This document shows, one piece after another, positions 30,865 to 39,649 of a stretch of 64,000 nucleotides of DNA. Position 1 is the stretch's first letter. Every line of letters starts with the position of its first letter. A program made the position numbers and the translations under genes. The notes below the pieces were generated by a model. It ran no database searches, was not told the origin of the DNA, and worked only from the letters and a program-made list of their open reading frames with translations. This stretch comes from Leptospira biflexa serovar Patoc strain 'Patoc 1 (Paris)' (GTDB lineage: Bacteria; Spirochaetota; Leptospiria; Leptospirales; Leptospiraceae), in contig NC_010602.1 of NCBI RefSeq assembly GCF_000017685.1, positions 1,753,501 to 1,817,500 on the forward strand, given 5' to 3'.

Positions 30865-31429
30865 TTTTTATGATTTCAAACCTTTTCCATTGATCTCACG
30901 TTTCGTAAGTTTGTTTTGTTTTGTTTTTTGTTTTTTTTGCCACGGCACGAATACAAATCCATTCCAGTTTTGTGATAATTTTAATGATCGACTTGATTGT
31001 ACAGAACCCAAAACAGAAAACGACTTAGTCCTTTTGGATCGGTCAAAATGGAAAAAAGATAACCCAAATTACGAAGATTTTGGAAACTACTTATATTTTA
31101 CCGCAAGAGAAACCCCAGGTTTTCGTTTGGTACTTTCCAAACCTTGGAATGGAGTTGGTTCCGATGCATTCAAGAACCAGTACATTGCTTATTTACAGTA
31201 TGGAAATTCGAAAGAACGAATGGAAGGAAACCAATTCAATCCGAATGCGGTTGTTTCCTTTCATTATTTAGGTGCCCTCTTGAAAGAAGAATTCAGACAT
31301 TTAGGAATTGATTCCAAACCCTTCCAATTGGAGGCTTTAGGTCCAATTTCACTCAACTATCTTGTGAATGTTCCTGGGATGGAGCCCATCTCCAAACAGC
31401 GCACCATCCATTTGCAGTGGAAACCATAA
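30839..31429 (+). CDS. Predicted lipoprotein, function unknown
   Basis: The likely start is ATG 30839, inside the end of the DUF4416 gene (26-base overlap), giving 196 residues. TTG at 30890 would give a more compact leader (MISRFVSLFCFVFCFFC). The hydrophobic core ends in FCFFCHG, a plausible lipobox. The mature protein has CDNFNDRLDC near its start, two cysteines that may form a disulfide, and then aromatic, beta-rich sequence without a recognised family. It is the last gene of the long eno-to-31429 run. Confidence 0.65.
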   Translation: MNLISLKANFYDFKPFPLISRFVSLFCFVFCFFCHGTNTNPFQFCDNFNDRLDCTEPKTENDLVLLDRSKWKKDNPNYEDFGNYLYFTARETPGFRLVLSKPWNGVGSDAFKNQYIAYLQYGNSKERMEGNQFNPNAVVSFHYLGALLKEEFRHLGIDSKPFQLEALGPISLNYLVNVPGMEPISKQRTIHLQWKP

Positions 31430-31439
31430 AGTTTTACTT

Positions 31440-32186
31440 TTATCGTTCGATGTACAAAGCGTTTGGATCAAAGAAAAAATCCATAGGCGTATAATCCAAA
31501 TACAAAAGAGATAACACTGAAAGTGCGATGGCACCAAACACAGGTATGAGTAAGTTGTCATCAATTAAACCTTTTGCCGTTGTATTGGAAAAAAATTCGG
31601 TCGCACATGATACAAGGACAGAGACAAAAACAATGACTATGGGAGTCCATGTAAAACCTTGATGGTCATAAAGGGATAAAAAACTTTCCGGATGGGTTTT
31701 CGTGAAAAGATACAAAACGAGTATCGAAAATAAAAACGCTGGGATTAAAAAACCAAACACTCCCTCAATGGACTTTCCATTGTAAAAACGGTGTTTTCCA
31801 TATTTACTTCCCACATAGGCTGCGAATGGATCTCCGATCACAAGGAATAAAATGGCAAGGATGGCGATTTCTGCTGGGAAAAAACAAACAACAATTAAGT
31901 TGGCTAAAAAATAAGGAACAGTTCCATTAAAACGTTTTCGTTCCGATTCTTTCATGAGGAATCCGAAGTATCGATAAAAAAAAGCTTCAAATCCGCTATG
32001 GGTCAGTCGCACAATTTCTAAAAGAATCAGCCCCAAAAGAAAAAACCCAAGGCTTGTGACTAGAATTGCCCTTGTTGCATACATCAAATCAAATGCACCT
32101 TGGAAAGGATCCAAATACAAAGTTACGGGAATGATGAGGCCAAGTACATGCCAAATTTTACGGAAAAAATTAAATCCTGAATTCAT
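31440..32186 (-). CDS. Dolichol kinase / phosphatidate cytidylyltransferase-like membrane protein
   Basis: This polytopic protein of 248 residues has about seven helices. The signature is in the central and C-terminal parts: LVIGDPFAAYVGSKYGKH, then GKSIEGVFGF, then DDNLLIPVFGA. This is the CTP-binding layout of the SEC59/CdsA-related group, whose members phosphorylate polyprenols or phytol or activate phosphatidate with CTP. The exact substrate cannot be told. The ATG at 32186 has an AGTAGG-like ribosome site. A longer frame would overlap the STAS gene upstream. Confidence 0.75.
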   Translation of the reverse strand: MNSGFNFFRKIWHVLGLIIPVTLYLDPFQGAFDLMYATRAILVTSLGFFLLGLILLEIVRLTHSGFEAFFYRYFGFLMKESERKRFNGTVPYFLANLIVVCFFPAEIAILAILFLVIGDPFAAYVGSKYGKHRFYNGKSIEGVFGFLIPAFLFSILVLYLFTKTHPESFLSLYDHQGFTWTPIVIVFVSVLVSCATEFFSNTTAKGLIDDNLLIPVFGAIALSVLSLLYLDYTPMDFFFDPNALYIER

Positions 32187-32193
32187 TTTTGAT

Positions 32194-32550
32194 TTACCTA
32201 CTGGGTCTTGAAGCCATTTTAAATGCTGCTTCTTCATTATTTGCAATTGGGAATAAATTACGAACCCCTGCCATTAGAAAAGCCTGTCTTACGCTTAACG
32301 GAAGGTTGATGAGGATGATTTTATGTTTTTGTAAGAACGCTTCTTCGTTTAAGGTTTTAAAGGCGATGATGCCTTGGGTGGTGACCATATTTAGCTCTTC
32401 CAAATCCAAGATGACCGATCCATGTTTTAAGGAGTTGGTTACAGATTTGATGCATTTTTCTGCAGTGAAGTTGTTTAGATTTCCCTGTAATTTGGTTACG
32501 TATACGGTATCAATTTTTTCAGTGGAAACTACTAAATCGTCTAAACTCAT
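32194..32550 (-). CDS. STAS-domain protein with altered phosphorylation site
   Basis: The 118-residue single STAS domain is of the anti-sigma-factor antagonist type. The fold-defining blocks are present (KLQGNLNNFTAEK, VILDLEELNMVTTQGI, IILINLPLSVRQAF). Where SpoIIAA-type proteins have Asp-Ser-Ser-Gly, this one has Thr57-Thr58-Gln59-Gly60, so the conserved Asp is lost and the acceptor would have to be Thr58. It may act without kinase control. It is co-oriented with the SEC59-like gene 7 bases away. Confidence 0.75.
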   Translation of the reverse strand: MSLDDLVVSTEKIDTVYVTKLQGNLNNFTAEKCIKSVTNSLKHGSVILDLEELNMVTTQGIIAFKTLNEEAFLQKHKIILINLPLSVRQAFLMAGVRNLFPIANNEEAAFKMASRPSR

Positions 32551-32624
32551 AAATTTTTCTAATTTTCTTATTTCATTCTTGCACTCTATTGCAAGTAAAT
32601 AAAAGTTTTGGAAGGAAGTGCGAT

Positions 32625-32954
32625 TTGAAGGTTACTGTTGCTCATCTTTATAAAAAACTGGACGAACTTGACCGTGATGTGGTGGAACTGAAAAAACTCA
32701 CGGATCGGCTTGCTACTGACAGGGAATATTCTCCCATTTTGAAAGAAACATTTTTATCAGAAATGGCTAAGTTAGAAGATCAAAAATCAGAAATTTTGGG
32801 TCTTCGAGTGGAAAAACTAGGTTCTACCTTAAAACCTCTCAAATCCAAACCAAACCAAGAAGATCCGAAACCCTTGGAACGAGCCAAAGAAGAAGTGACC
32901 CTTTCGCTCCCCCAAGAACCCAAAAAAACAGAACGACCCGTTCGCAAATACTAA
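32625..32954 (+). CDS. Small coiled-coil protein, function unknown
   Basis: This 109-residue protein begins with a helix predicted to form a coiled coil (VAHLYKKLDELDRDVVELKK) and ends in a Lys/Pro/Glu-rich, probably disordered tail. TTG 32625 was chosen because AAGGAAG lies 6 bases upstream. The frame also runs from an earlier TTG at 32589 without a ribosome site. It lies 36 bases before the PrsA-like lipoprotein gene and may be co-transcribed. No family was recognised. Confidence 0.6.
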   Translation: MKVTVAHLYKKLDELDRDVVELKKLTDRLATDREYSPILKETFLSEMAKLEDQKSEILGLRVEKLGSTLKPLKSKPNQEDPKPLERAKEEVTLSLPQEPKKTERPVRKY

Positions 32955-32990
32955 TCAACTTTAAAGACAGAAAAAAGACAAGGAACCCCA

Positions 32991-34508
32991 ATGATTCGAA
33001 ACAAACTAATCCATCGAGTGATTTTACTCGGTTTCATTCTCCTACCCCTTATCAATTGTTCCAAGGATACAGAAATCCTAGCGACATTTGATGGTGGTAC
33101 GGTGACCCGTAGAGAGATGAATTTTGTAATTGAAGCCTCCAAACGAGGGAACACGGAACCACAACCAATTAGTGCCGACATCCAAGGGAAAATTTTGGAA
33201 AGCATTGCCCTAGAAAAAATTTTACTGAAAGATGCCATTGCCGCTAAAAAAGTATCAGAAGCTGATGTTGCCAAAATCGAATCGTTAGTAAAAGATTTTT
33301 TAAAGCTCAATGTTTATATGCGTGAGTATGTCAAAAATGGTTTGAAATCAAAACCATTAGAATTTATAAACTTACAACTAGCACTCGTTCGTGGTGAAGA
33401 CGAATCTGAAAACTTAAAAAAAGCACAAGAGTTAGCAGATCGTTTGAATACTCTTTCTGATAAAGAAGTAGCGGTTGAGATTTCAAAAGCGACTGACGAT
33501 ATGACTAGAAAACCTATCGGTGGAAAATTGGAACCTTTTTGTACCAATTGTGCAGAAACTCCATTGGAAGATATTTTAAATGAAGTCCGAATCGTCAAAG
33601 AAGGAAAATTCATCGCCTACGCAAAACAAGGTGAAGGTAGAATTGTTTATGTAGTTCGTTCCCTTGGAAAAGAAAAAGTACATCCAGAAAGACTCAGGCA
33701 ATACTTTACTTCTATTTTTGATTCTTTTAGAACAGAAGCCATTGAATATGGAAAAACCCACGAAGATGCAGAAGCCAAAGCAAGTATTGCTTACTTCACT
33801 GAAGGGGAATCTTTTGACAAAGCGAACCAATTTGCTTCTCATACAATGAAAGAGTATGAACAAGGATTGTACCAAAAAGAGTTAAAAAAGATCACAGAAG
33901 AAAGTGGGATCACAGTGGCAAACCTTCCCAGGTTCACAGGTCCAGATGATGTGGATCCAAAAATCTTCACTCCTGAATACAGTCTGTTTTCCAACAAAGA
34001 AGGAAAAAGTTATACTTGGAAAGATTTGAATGCTGATTTTGATGCCATCCCTTCTCAGCTCAAACAAGAATACAAAACAGAAAAAGCAAAAACTTGGGAT
34101 ATGTTGAACCTATTCCAATCAACCATCCTACAAGGAAAAATTGCGGAAACATCCAAACGTGTTCAAAACGTCGAAAATGAAATTGGTTATTTGATGCAAT
34201 TGGATAAGATGAAAGTGAGTTTGGCACTCAAATCACTTCAGGATGAGATCAAATCAATTCCCGTAAACGTTACAGAAGCGCAAATGCGTGATGCTTATGA
34301 GGCAGGTAAGTTGTATGCTTACTCTGACCAAGACCCAAAGAATCCTCAAAATCGAATTCCAAAACCATATGTTGCGGTAAGAGAAAGGATCAAATCCGAA
34401 ATGGAAGGAACCCAAAGGAATTCTTTCATCGAACAGAAAGTTTCGGGTCTCAAAACTACGTATAATTTGGTGATAGCAAACGATCGTTTAAAGGAAGTTA
34501 CACTTTAA
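32991..34508 (+). CDS. PrsA/SurA-like lipoprotein (peptidyl-prolyl isomerase-related)
   Basis: This 505-residue protein has a lipoprotein leader (VILLGFILLPLINC). It is followed by an N-terminal SurA-like helical block: ILATFDGGTVTRREMNF, then long helices with KILESIALEKILLKDAI. A possible parvulin remnant follows (ISKATDDMTRKPIGGKLEPF, where PPIC domains have DxxSK..GGDLG). Such proteins help outer-membrane or secreted proteins fold in the periplasm. Most of the C-terminal half is helical and unassigned. The isomerase signature is weak, so a purely chaperone role is possible. Confidence 0.65.
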   Translation: MIRNKLIHRVILLGFILLPLINCSKDTEILATFDGGTVTRREMNFVIEASKRGNTEPQPISADIQGKILESIALEKILLKDAIAAKKVSEADVAKIESLVKDFLKLNVYMREYVKNGLKSKPLEFINLQLALVRGEDESENLKKAQELADRLNTLSDKEVAVEISKATDDMTRKPIGGKLEPFCTNCAETPLEDILNEVRIVKEGKFIAYAKQGEGRIVYVVRSLGKEKVHPERLRQYFTSIFDSFRTEAIEYGKTHEDAEAKASIAYFTEGESFDKANQFASHTMKEYEQGLYQKELKKITEESGITVANLPRFTGPDDVDPKIFTPEYSLFSNKEGKSYTWKDLNADFDAIPSQLKQEYKTEKAKTWDMLNLFQSTILQGKIAETSKRVQNVENEIGYLMQLDKMKVSLALKSLQDEIKSIPVNVTEAQMRDAYEAGKLYAYSDQDPKNPQNRIPKPYVAVRERIKSEMEGTQRNSFIEQKVSGLKTTYNLVIANDRLKEVTL

Positions 34509-34525
34509 TCTCCCACAAGATTTGG

Positions 34526-34562
34526 AATATGGCAAAATTTTTTTATTGAATTTTGCCATATT
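34526..34562. promoter_or_regulatory. 13-bp perfect inverted repeat, probable operator of the tandem-HTH gene
   Basis: AATATGGCAAAAT (34526-34538) and ATTTTGCCATATT (34550-34562) are perfect inverted copies separated by 11 bases. A plausible promoter overlaps it, with TTGAAT at 34546-34551 and TATTTT at 34568-34573 (16-base spacing). The regulator starts 29 bases after the repeat. Binding here would block its own promoter. Confidence 0.55.
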
Positions 34563-34591
34563 TGACATATTTTGACTGTTAGGGGGGATAA

Positions 34592-35005
34592 ATGAACAAT
34601 CACATTTACATGCTTCGAAAGAAGAGAGGCATCAAACAGTACGATATGGCAAGGGCTCTGGGGGTTTCTCCGAGTTATCTTTCCAAAATTGAGACTGGTG
34701 CCCAAGATCCGACTGAAAAATTCAAGTCATCTTGTGCCAAGTATCTCAAAACGTCCGTTGATAAACTCTTCAATGATAGCGCTGTGGAAGACATCTACCC
34801 TGAGTTTTCCAATGGATTGAAAAACAAACTTTGGGCAGTCCGACGGGAGTTAGGAATCAAACAATACGATTTCGCTAAGAAATTGAAAGTTTCGACTCCG
34901 TTTCTGTCAAAAGTAGAACTTGGACTTTTAGAACCACCAGAAGATTTTAAGAATCTGGTTTCAAAAGTTCTCAAAATGGAAAAAAACGAGCTTTTTTTAG
35001 GCTAA
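34592..35005 (+). CDS. Regulator with two tandem Xre-type HTH domains
   Basis: This 137-residue protein consists almost entirely of two HTH_3/Xre DNA-binding domains. The first is at about 5-60 (GIKQYDMARALGVSPSYLSK), the second at about 76-135 (GIKQYDFAKKLKVSTPFLSK), so the units are clear duplicates. Xre proteins normally carry one HTH and dimerise. Here one chain may occupy both halves of an operator. AGGGGGG sits 4 bases before the ATG. The perfect inverted repeat just upstream suggests autoregulation. It is followed by its own terminator. Confidence 0.85.
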   Translation: MNNHIYMLRKKRGIKQYDMARALGVSPSYLSKIETGAQDPTEKFKSSCAKYLKTSVDKLFNDSAVEDIYPEFSNGLKNKLWAVRRELGIKQYDFAKKLKVSTPFLSKVELGLLEPPEDFKNLVSKVLKMEKNELFLG

Positions 35006-35018
35006 ATTGAAAATCAAC

Positions 35019-35046
35019 AAAGCAAGGTCTCTCTGGCCTTGCTTTT
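35019..35046 (+). terminator. Terminator of the tandem-HTH gene
   Basis: AAGCAAGG and CCTTGCTT form a perfect 8-bp stem with a 9-base loop, followed by a T-rich run (TTTTT in the overlap). Confidence 0.85.
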
Positions 35047-35102
35047 TCTCACTTCCAGACAAAAAGATTTTGTCACATAATTCCAAAACCATTCAATAGT
35101 CC

Positions 35103-36680
35103 ATGATGAAAGAGAGACAAGCGGAACACCAAGAAGGTTGGGCCAGTCGTGTCGGTTTGATTTTAGCGGTTGCGAGTGGTGCCATCGGGCTTGGGAATTT
35201 TTTACGGTTTCCTGGACAGGCGGCACAAAACGGTGGTGGTGCCTTTATGGTACCCTACATCATCAGTTTTCTCATATTGGGTATCCCCGTTTGTTTGGCA
35301 GAATGGACCATGGGAAGGATGGGTGGAAAACACGGTCATAGCACTCCTTTTATATTCCGTGAATACCTAAAAGGATTTCCATTACGATTATCAGGAACCA
35401 TCGGTGTGATGATTTACGTATATTATGTTTTCATTGAATCCTGGTGTTTGGCATATGCTTATTATTTTTTAACTGGCCAAATGTCATTATCTGCGACCAC
35501 ACAAGCTGGTATGACAAAAGAAGCTTCTACATTTTTTATGAACCTGACGGGAGCATCAGAGAATGGATCTAGTTTTCATTCCCCAATCATTGTCTTTTTT
35601 CTGATTTGTGTCTTATTTAATTTTTTTTTAGTGTATCGGGGATTATCCAAAGGTTTGGAAGCATTTGCAAAAATTGCAATGCCATTGATGGGGATATGTG
35701 CAACCATCATTTTAATTCGAGTCCTTACCATCCCTGGGATTGAAAAAGGGCTTGCTGTGATGTGGAATCCAGATTGGTCCAAATTAACCGAACCAAAAGT
35801 TTGGATCAGTGCTGCAGGCCAGATTTTTTTCTCTTTATCAACAGGATTTGGAATTGCTCTCGTGTTTTCTAGTTTTCTGAAGAAAAAAGATGATGTTGTT
35901 TTATCAAGTTTGTCGTCTGCTTCGATCAATGAATTCGCAGAAGTTGTGTTTGGTGGAATGATTACCATCCCAGTTGCTTTTTTATTCTTAGGAATGCAAG
36001 TAACATCCTTTGGGACTTTTGGGATGGGATTCATTGCCTTACCCTCTGTTTTTGGAATGATGCCTGGTGGGGATTTTTTTGGTGGTCTTTGGTTTCTTGT
36101 ACTTTTCCTAGCTGCCATCACCTCTTCTGTCACTATGTTACAGCCAGGGATATTATTTCTAGAAGAAGGATTTCGAATGGGAAGGCGTAAGTCCTCATTG
36201 ATGCTGTTTCTATTTACATTTGTATTATGTTTACCGATTATTTACTTTAACAAAGATTTTGCGGCGCTTGATATCGCCGATTTTTATATTGGAACGATTA
36301 TGATTTATATTTTGGCTTCCATTCAAATATTTGTCTATGTCTTTAAGATAGGTGTGGATAGAGGAGAAAAAGAGGCGAATGAGGGAAGCTTGATCCCTTT
36401 CCCGAAACCGATTAAATTTGTTTTAAAATACATCACTCCTTGGTTTTTATTTTTTATTTTTGTATCCTTTTGTTATATGAATTTGCCTGAATATTTAGAT
36501 AAAATGAACCCCGAAGTGATGGGACTTCTTGCTGAAAATAAAGGCCAAAATGTTGAGGATGCCAAAACAAAAGCTGTGATTGCCAGATCCGTTGTGATTG
36601 GACTTTTACTCATCTACGGTTTTATATATTTTTTGGTCTCAAAAGCATTAGAACATAAAAAAGATAAGGTACTCACTTAA
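35103..36680 (+). CDS. NSS family sodium:neurotransmitter-type symporter
   Basis: This 525-residue transporter has about 12 helices and uses a sodium gradient to import amino acids or related solutes. The first helix has the NSS signature [20 protein letters not shown] followed by FLRFPGQA. Helix 6 region [17 protein letters not shown] matches the substrate/sodium site of LeuT-like proteins. The ATG at 35103 has no clear ribosome site, and an ATG one codon later is equivalent. Directly after its stop comes a 38-codon membrane ORF of the type that accompanies bacterial NSS transporters. Confidence 0.93.
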   Translation: MMKERQAEHQEGWASRVGLILAVASGAIGLGNFLRFPGQAAQNGGGAFMVPYIISFLILGIPVCLAEWTMGRMGGKHGHSTPFIFREYLKGFPLRLSGTIGVMIYVYYVFIESWCLAYAYYFLTGQMSLSATTQAGMTKEASTFFMNLTGASENGSSFHSPIIVFFLICVLFNFFLVYRGLSKGLEAFAKIAMPLMGICATIILIRVLTIPGIEKGLAVMWNPDWSKLTEPKVWISAAGQIFFSLSTGFGIALVFSSFLKKKDDVVLSSLSSASINEFAEVVFGGMITIPVAFLFLGMQVTSFGTFGMGFIALPSVFGMMPGGDFFGGLWFLVLFLAAITSSVTMLQPGILFLEEGFRMGRRKSSLMLFLFTFVLCLPIIYFNKDFAALDIADFYIGTIMIYILASIQIFVYVFKIGVDRGEKEANEGSLIPFPKPIKFVLKYITPWFLFFIFVSFCYMNLPEYLDKMNPEVMGLLAENKGQNVEDAKTKAVIARSVVIGLLLIYGFIYFLVSKALEHKKDKVLT

Positions 36681-36797
36681 ATGACGACACAAGCTGAACT
36701 CAATTGGCAAGGAATCCTGATTATGACTGTTTCTTTGGTTTCTGTGATTAGTTTAACTGTTGTCTGTGTGATCCTTCTTTTTAGAAACAGGCATTAG
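36681..36797 (+). CDS. Small membrane subunit of the NSS transporter (MetS-like)
   Basis: A 38-residue ORF begins right after the transporter stop. It has a short polar start (MTTQAELNWQG), one membrane helix (ILIMTVSLVSVISLTVVCVI) and a basic tail RNRH. Small single-helix partners of this kind follow many bacterial NSS transporters, for example MetS beside the methionine/alanine importer MetP of Corynebacterium. Position, topology and size fit. It is easily missed because it is so short. The next gene starts 3 bases after its stop. Confidence 0.75.
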   Translation: MTTQAELNWQGILIMTVSLVSVISLTVVCVILLFRNRH

Positions 36798-36800
36798 AAT

Positions 36801-38786
36801 TTGGACGTTTCATCTGTTTTTACCAAACAACTTCCAAAACTTTGGAAAGACTATGAAGTCAGAAAAGAACAAATGGAGATGTCTCAGGCAATCGAGTCTG
36901 CATTTCAAACTGGTTCCAATTGGGTGATTGAAGCAGGTACTGGGGTCGGTAAGTCGCTTGCCTACCTTATTCCAAGTGCCCTTTTTTCGCTCGAAAATGA
37001 ATGTACCGTTGTTGTTTCCACGGAAACAAAATCATTACAAGACCAACTTCTTTATAAGGATATCCCTCTTGTTTCTGAGGCTTTAGGGGTTCCCATCAAT
37101 GCAATGGTTGCACTTGGTGCAAACAATTACCTTTGCAAACGAAAATACAACCGAGTCATGGAACGAGGTGATTTTGGTCCAGAAATGGAATCGTCACTCC
37201 CCTATTTTGTCAATTGGGAGAAACAAACGGAAAGTGGGATTCGGGCTGAATACGATGGCTTTTTGTCTAATTCGTTTTGGTCTTCTGTCGCTCGTGAGTC
37301 TGACAACTGTTTGGGGAGAAATTGTCCTAATTTTAGTTCCTCGTATTATTTTTTAGAAAAGGATAAATGGAAAAAAGCAAATATCTTAATTGTAAACCAT
37401 CACTTACTTGCAAGTCATTTGGCAGGTGATTTTAAGCTTTTACCTCCTTTTTCGCAACTCGTCATTGATGAAGCACATGTTTTTCCAGAAATCGTTGGCA
37501 AAGCTTTTGGATCAGAAATTCGTTATGAATTTATTTTGAATTTGCTCCATTACCTTTATTTTCCAGAAAAACGTACTGGATTGGTTTTGAAATTAAAGTC
37601 GAATGAAAAAATCATCAAACAAATAGAAGCAAGCATTAGTTATGCGAATGATTTATTTCGGATGCTTTTGTCTGCTATTCCTTTACAATTCAATCAATTT
37701 TCTAGCCGGCATACGGAACGAATCAAACTGGATAATGGTGCTTTAGAAGATACATTGGCTGACCTTTCTTCAACCTTAGAAGGACTATTATCGAAGTATA
37801 AAAAAGATAGTGACGATATGGAAGAAAAAGAGTTGGCTTTGGGTCTGGAGATGGTGGCTGGAAATTTAAAGAAGGTTTCTTCTTTCCTCACTGACTTTCG
37901 ATTAAAAACAAATCCAAATTTAGTGTTTTGGATTGAACCTCCACCGCAGATGGCAAAAGATCCGTTCTACTATTTGTTTTCCCAACCAAAAAATACAGAT
38001 GAAATACTAGCAAATACTCTTTTTCCCAATATGGATTCCGTTGTCTTAACCTCTGCTACACTGTCACCTACAGCGGGAAACTTTCAATATTTTTTAAAAG
38101 AGGTGGGCACAAGTGAAGTCAAAACAAAAACCCTCAATTCTCCTTTTCAATACCAGACTCATTCGCTTCTTTTTGTACCCAAACAAATTGCCGATCCTGT
38201 TTCTGATCCGAAACGAAACAAAATTGACCTTTCCTATTGGATCACTCGGCTATTGAAACTTTCAGAGGGAGACGCCTTTGTATTGTTTACCTCGAATAAA
38301 TTACTTTCAGAATTATATGAAGAGATTCGAAATTTAGTCCCCTATCCTATTTTTGCCCAAACGGAAATGGGGCCTATTGCCGCCAAACGTGAGTTCCTCG
38401 CAAACAAAAATAGTGTACTTTTTGGTGTATCAAGTTTCTGGCAGGGTGTGGATATCAAGGGTGATAAACTTAGAAATGTGATTGTGACAAAACTTCCTTT
38501 CCAAGTTCCAACAGAACCTGTTCTCCAAGCAAAAATGGAAGATATGGAGAAAAAGGGAAAAAGTCCCTTTTGGGAAATGCAAGTTCCAAAAACATGTTTG
38601 TTACTCAGACAAGGATTTGGAAGACTCATCCGCTCCCAATCCGACACGGGGATGGTGAGTATCCTCGATCCACGGATTCATACAAAATCCTATGGAAAAA
38701 ACGTCTTGCAAAGTTTACCGAAAGGAGTTCCGCTCATTACGGAATTTAATGATTTAGAAAGAAAATTCCATTTATTGCCGAAGTGA
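36801..38786 (+). CDS. DinG/YoaA-type XPD-like helicase with incomplete Fe-S ligand set
   Basis: This 661-residue superfamily 2 helicase unwinds DNA with ATP, probably in repair or recombination. Walker A is EAGTGVGKS near 44, the DEAH box VIDEAHVFPE lies near 222, and the C-terminal LRQGFGRLIRS is motif VI. The iron-sulfur region contains Cys112, Cys170 and Cys175, but the fourth position expected from DinG spacing is Ser181. The TTG at 36801 is the only reasonable start that keeps the full N-terminus. It is tightly linked to the NSS genes upstream, which is probably incidental. Confidence 0.85.
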   Translation: MDVSSVFTKQLPKLWKDYEVRKEQMEMSQAIESAFQTGSNWVIEAGTGVGKSLAYLIPSALFSLENECTVVVSTETKSLQDQLLYKDIPLVSEALGVPINAMVALGANNYLCKRKYNRVMERGDFGPEMESSLPYFVNWEKQTESGIRAEYDGFLSNSFWSSVARESDNCLGRNCPNFSSSYYFLEKDKWKKANILIVNHHLLASHLAGDFKLLPPFSQLVIDEAHVFPEIVGKAFGSEIRYEFILNLLHYLYFPEKRTGLVLKLKSNEKIIKQIEASISYANDLFRMLLSAIPLQFNQFSSRHTERIKLDNGALEDTLADLSSTLEGLLSKYKKDSDDMEEKELALGLEMVAGNLKKVSSFLTDFRLKTNPNLVFWIEPPPQMAKDPFYYLFSQPKNTDEILANTLFPNMDSVVLTSATLSPTAGNFQYFLKEVGTSEVKTKTLNSPFQYQTHSLLFVPKQIADPVSDPKRNKIDLSYWITRLLKLSEGDAFVLFTSNKLLSELYEEIRNLVPYPIFAQTEMGPIAAKREFLANKNSVLFGVSSFWQGVDIKGDKLRNVIVTKLPFQVPTEPVLQAKMEDMEKKGKSPFWEMQVPKTCLLLRQGFGRLIRSQSDTGMVSILDPRIHTKSYGKNVLQSLPKGVPLITEFNDLERKFHLLPK

Positions 38787-38791
38787 TTAGT

Positions 38792-39649
38792 ATGAAGCGA
38801 ACATTTATTTTGATCTTTTTCTGTTTTGGAATCACAACATTTGCGAAACCCATTGAAGATAAAGATATCTATTCGTCGGTTGTGAATTGGACAGAACAAG
38901 TCATTGTCTCTAGTGTCAAAGAAACCATTCCGAAAATTGTATTCGATGAAGATGATCCTGAATTTTTTGGCAAAAATACAGCAACGAGCCAAGGCAAATC
39001 CCATTCTATGGCGAGGAAAAAAGCAAAAGAGAAACTAAAAGTAAGGCTTAGCCAGAGACTCGAATCAATGCTTTTTAACGCCGATTATACGATCTTTGAA
39101 TATACCCAAGTCAACCAACAAGCTAGATTACGACTCAACTCCTATATAGGAGCGGAAAAAGAAGAATACGATTTCCAATTTGTGAAAAATGTCTTAGAAG
39201 CTAAGGCAAGCCTACCGATCAAAGGAAAGGATGGGATCCTTGCCCATATACCGATGGAATATGGTACAGAACGAGTTCCTGAATTTAGCGAAGATATGAT
39301 CCCAGTGGAATTTTCAGGCCTTGTCGTCGATGCAAGGCACCTTTCAGTCAAAAGAGCTTTGTTTCCAAAAATACAAACGGATAGAGGCCTTGATGTTTAT
39401 TCTCCCTTCTATGTGAAGGATGCGTACGCTATCGAAACAGGATATATTGTCTATCGAGAAGATCAAAATGGAAAAACGTTTGAAAACAAGGTTGGAAAAA
39501 ATCCTTACTTTGTATTAGCTTTATCGACGGCAGGAAAAAACCAAACAGACTTAGTGATTCCAACTGATGAGGCGGCTAAATTTCTCAGCCACCCGGAATC
39601 CAGAAAAAACATCACACGTTGCAGAGTTTTGATTTTAGTTTCTCAGTAA
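38792..39649 (+). CDS. Exported protein with LPP20-like features
   Basis: This 285-residue protein has a Sec signal peptide (RTFILIFFCFGITTFA) from the ATG at 38792. A GTG at 38783 is the other option and overlaps the dinG stop. The mature part has an Ala/Lys-rich helix (HSMARKKAKEKLKVRLSQ) like LPP20/FlgT-type proteins. A block FSGLVVDARHLSVKRALFPK resembles the GLVVDARGL...P motif seen in exported proteins of many Gram-negative groups. It may be an envelope or motility accessory. Its 3' end overlaps the convergent repeat protein by 38 bases. Confidence 0.65.
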   Translation: MKRTFILIFFCFGITTFAKPIEDKDIYSSVVNWTEQVIVSSVKETIPKIVFDEDDPEFFGKNTATSQGKSHSMARKKAKEKLKVRLSQRLESMLFNADYTIFEYTQVNQQARLRLNSYIGAEKEEYDFQFVKNVLEAKASLPIKGKDGILAHIPMEYGTERVPEFSEDMIPVEFSGLVVDARHLSVKRALFPKIQTDRGLDVYSPFYVKDAYAIETGYIVYREDQNGKTFENKVGKNPYFVLALSTAGKNQTDLVIPTDEAAKFLSHPESRKNITRCRVLILVSQ

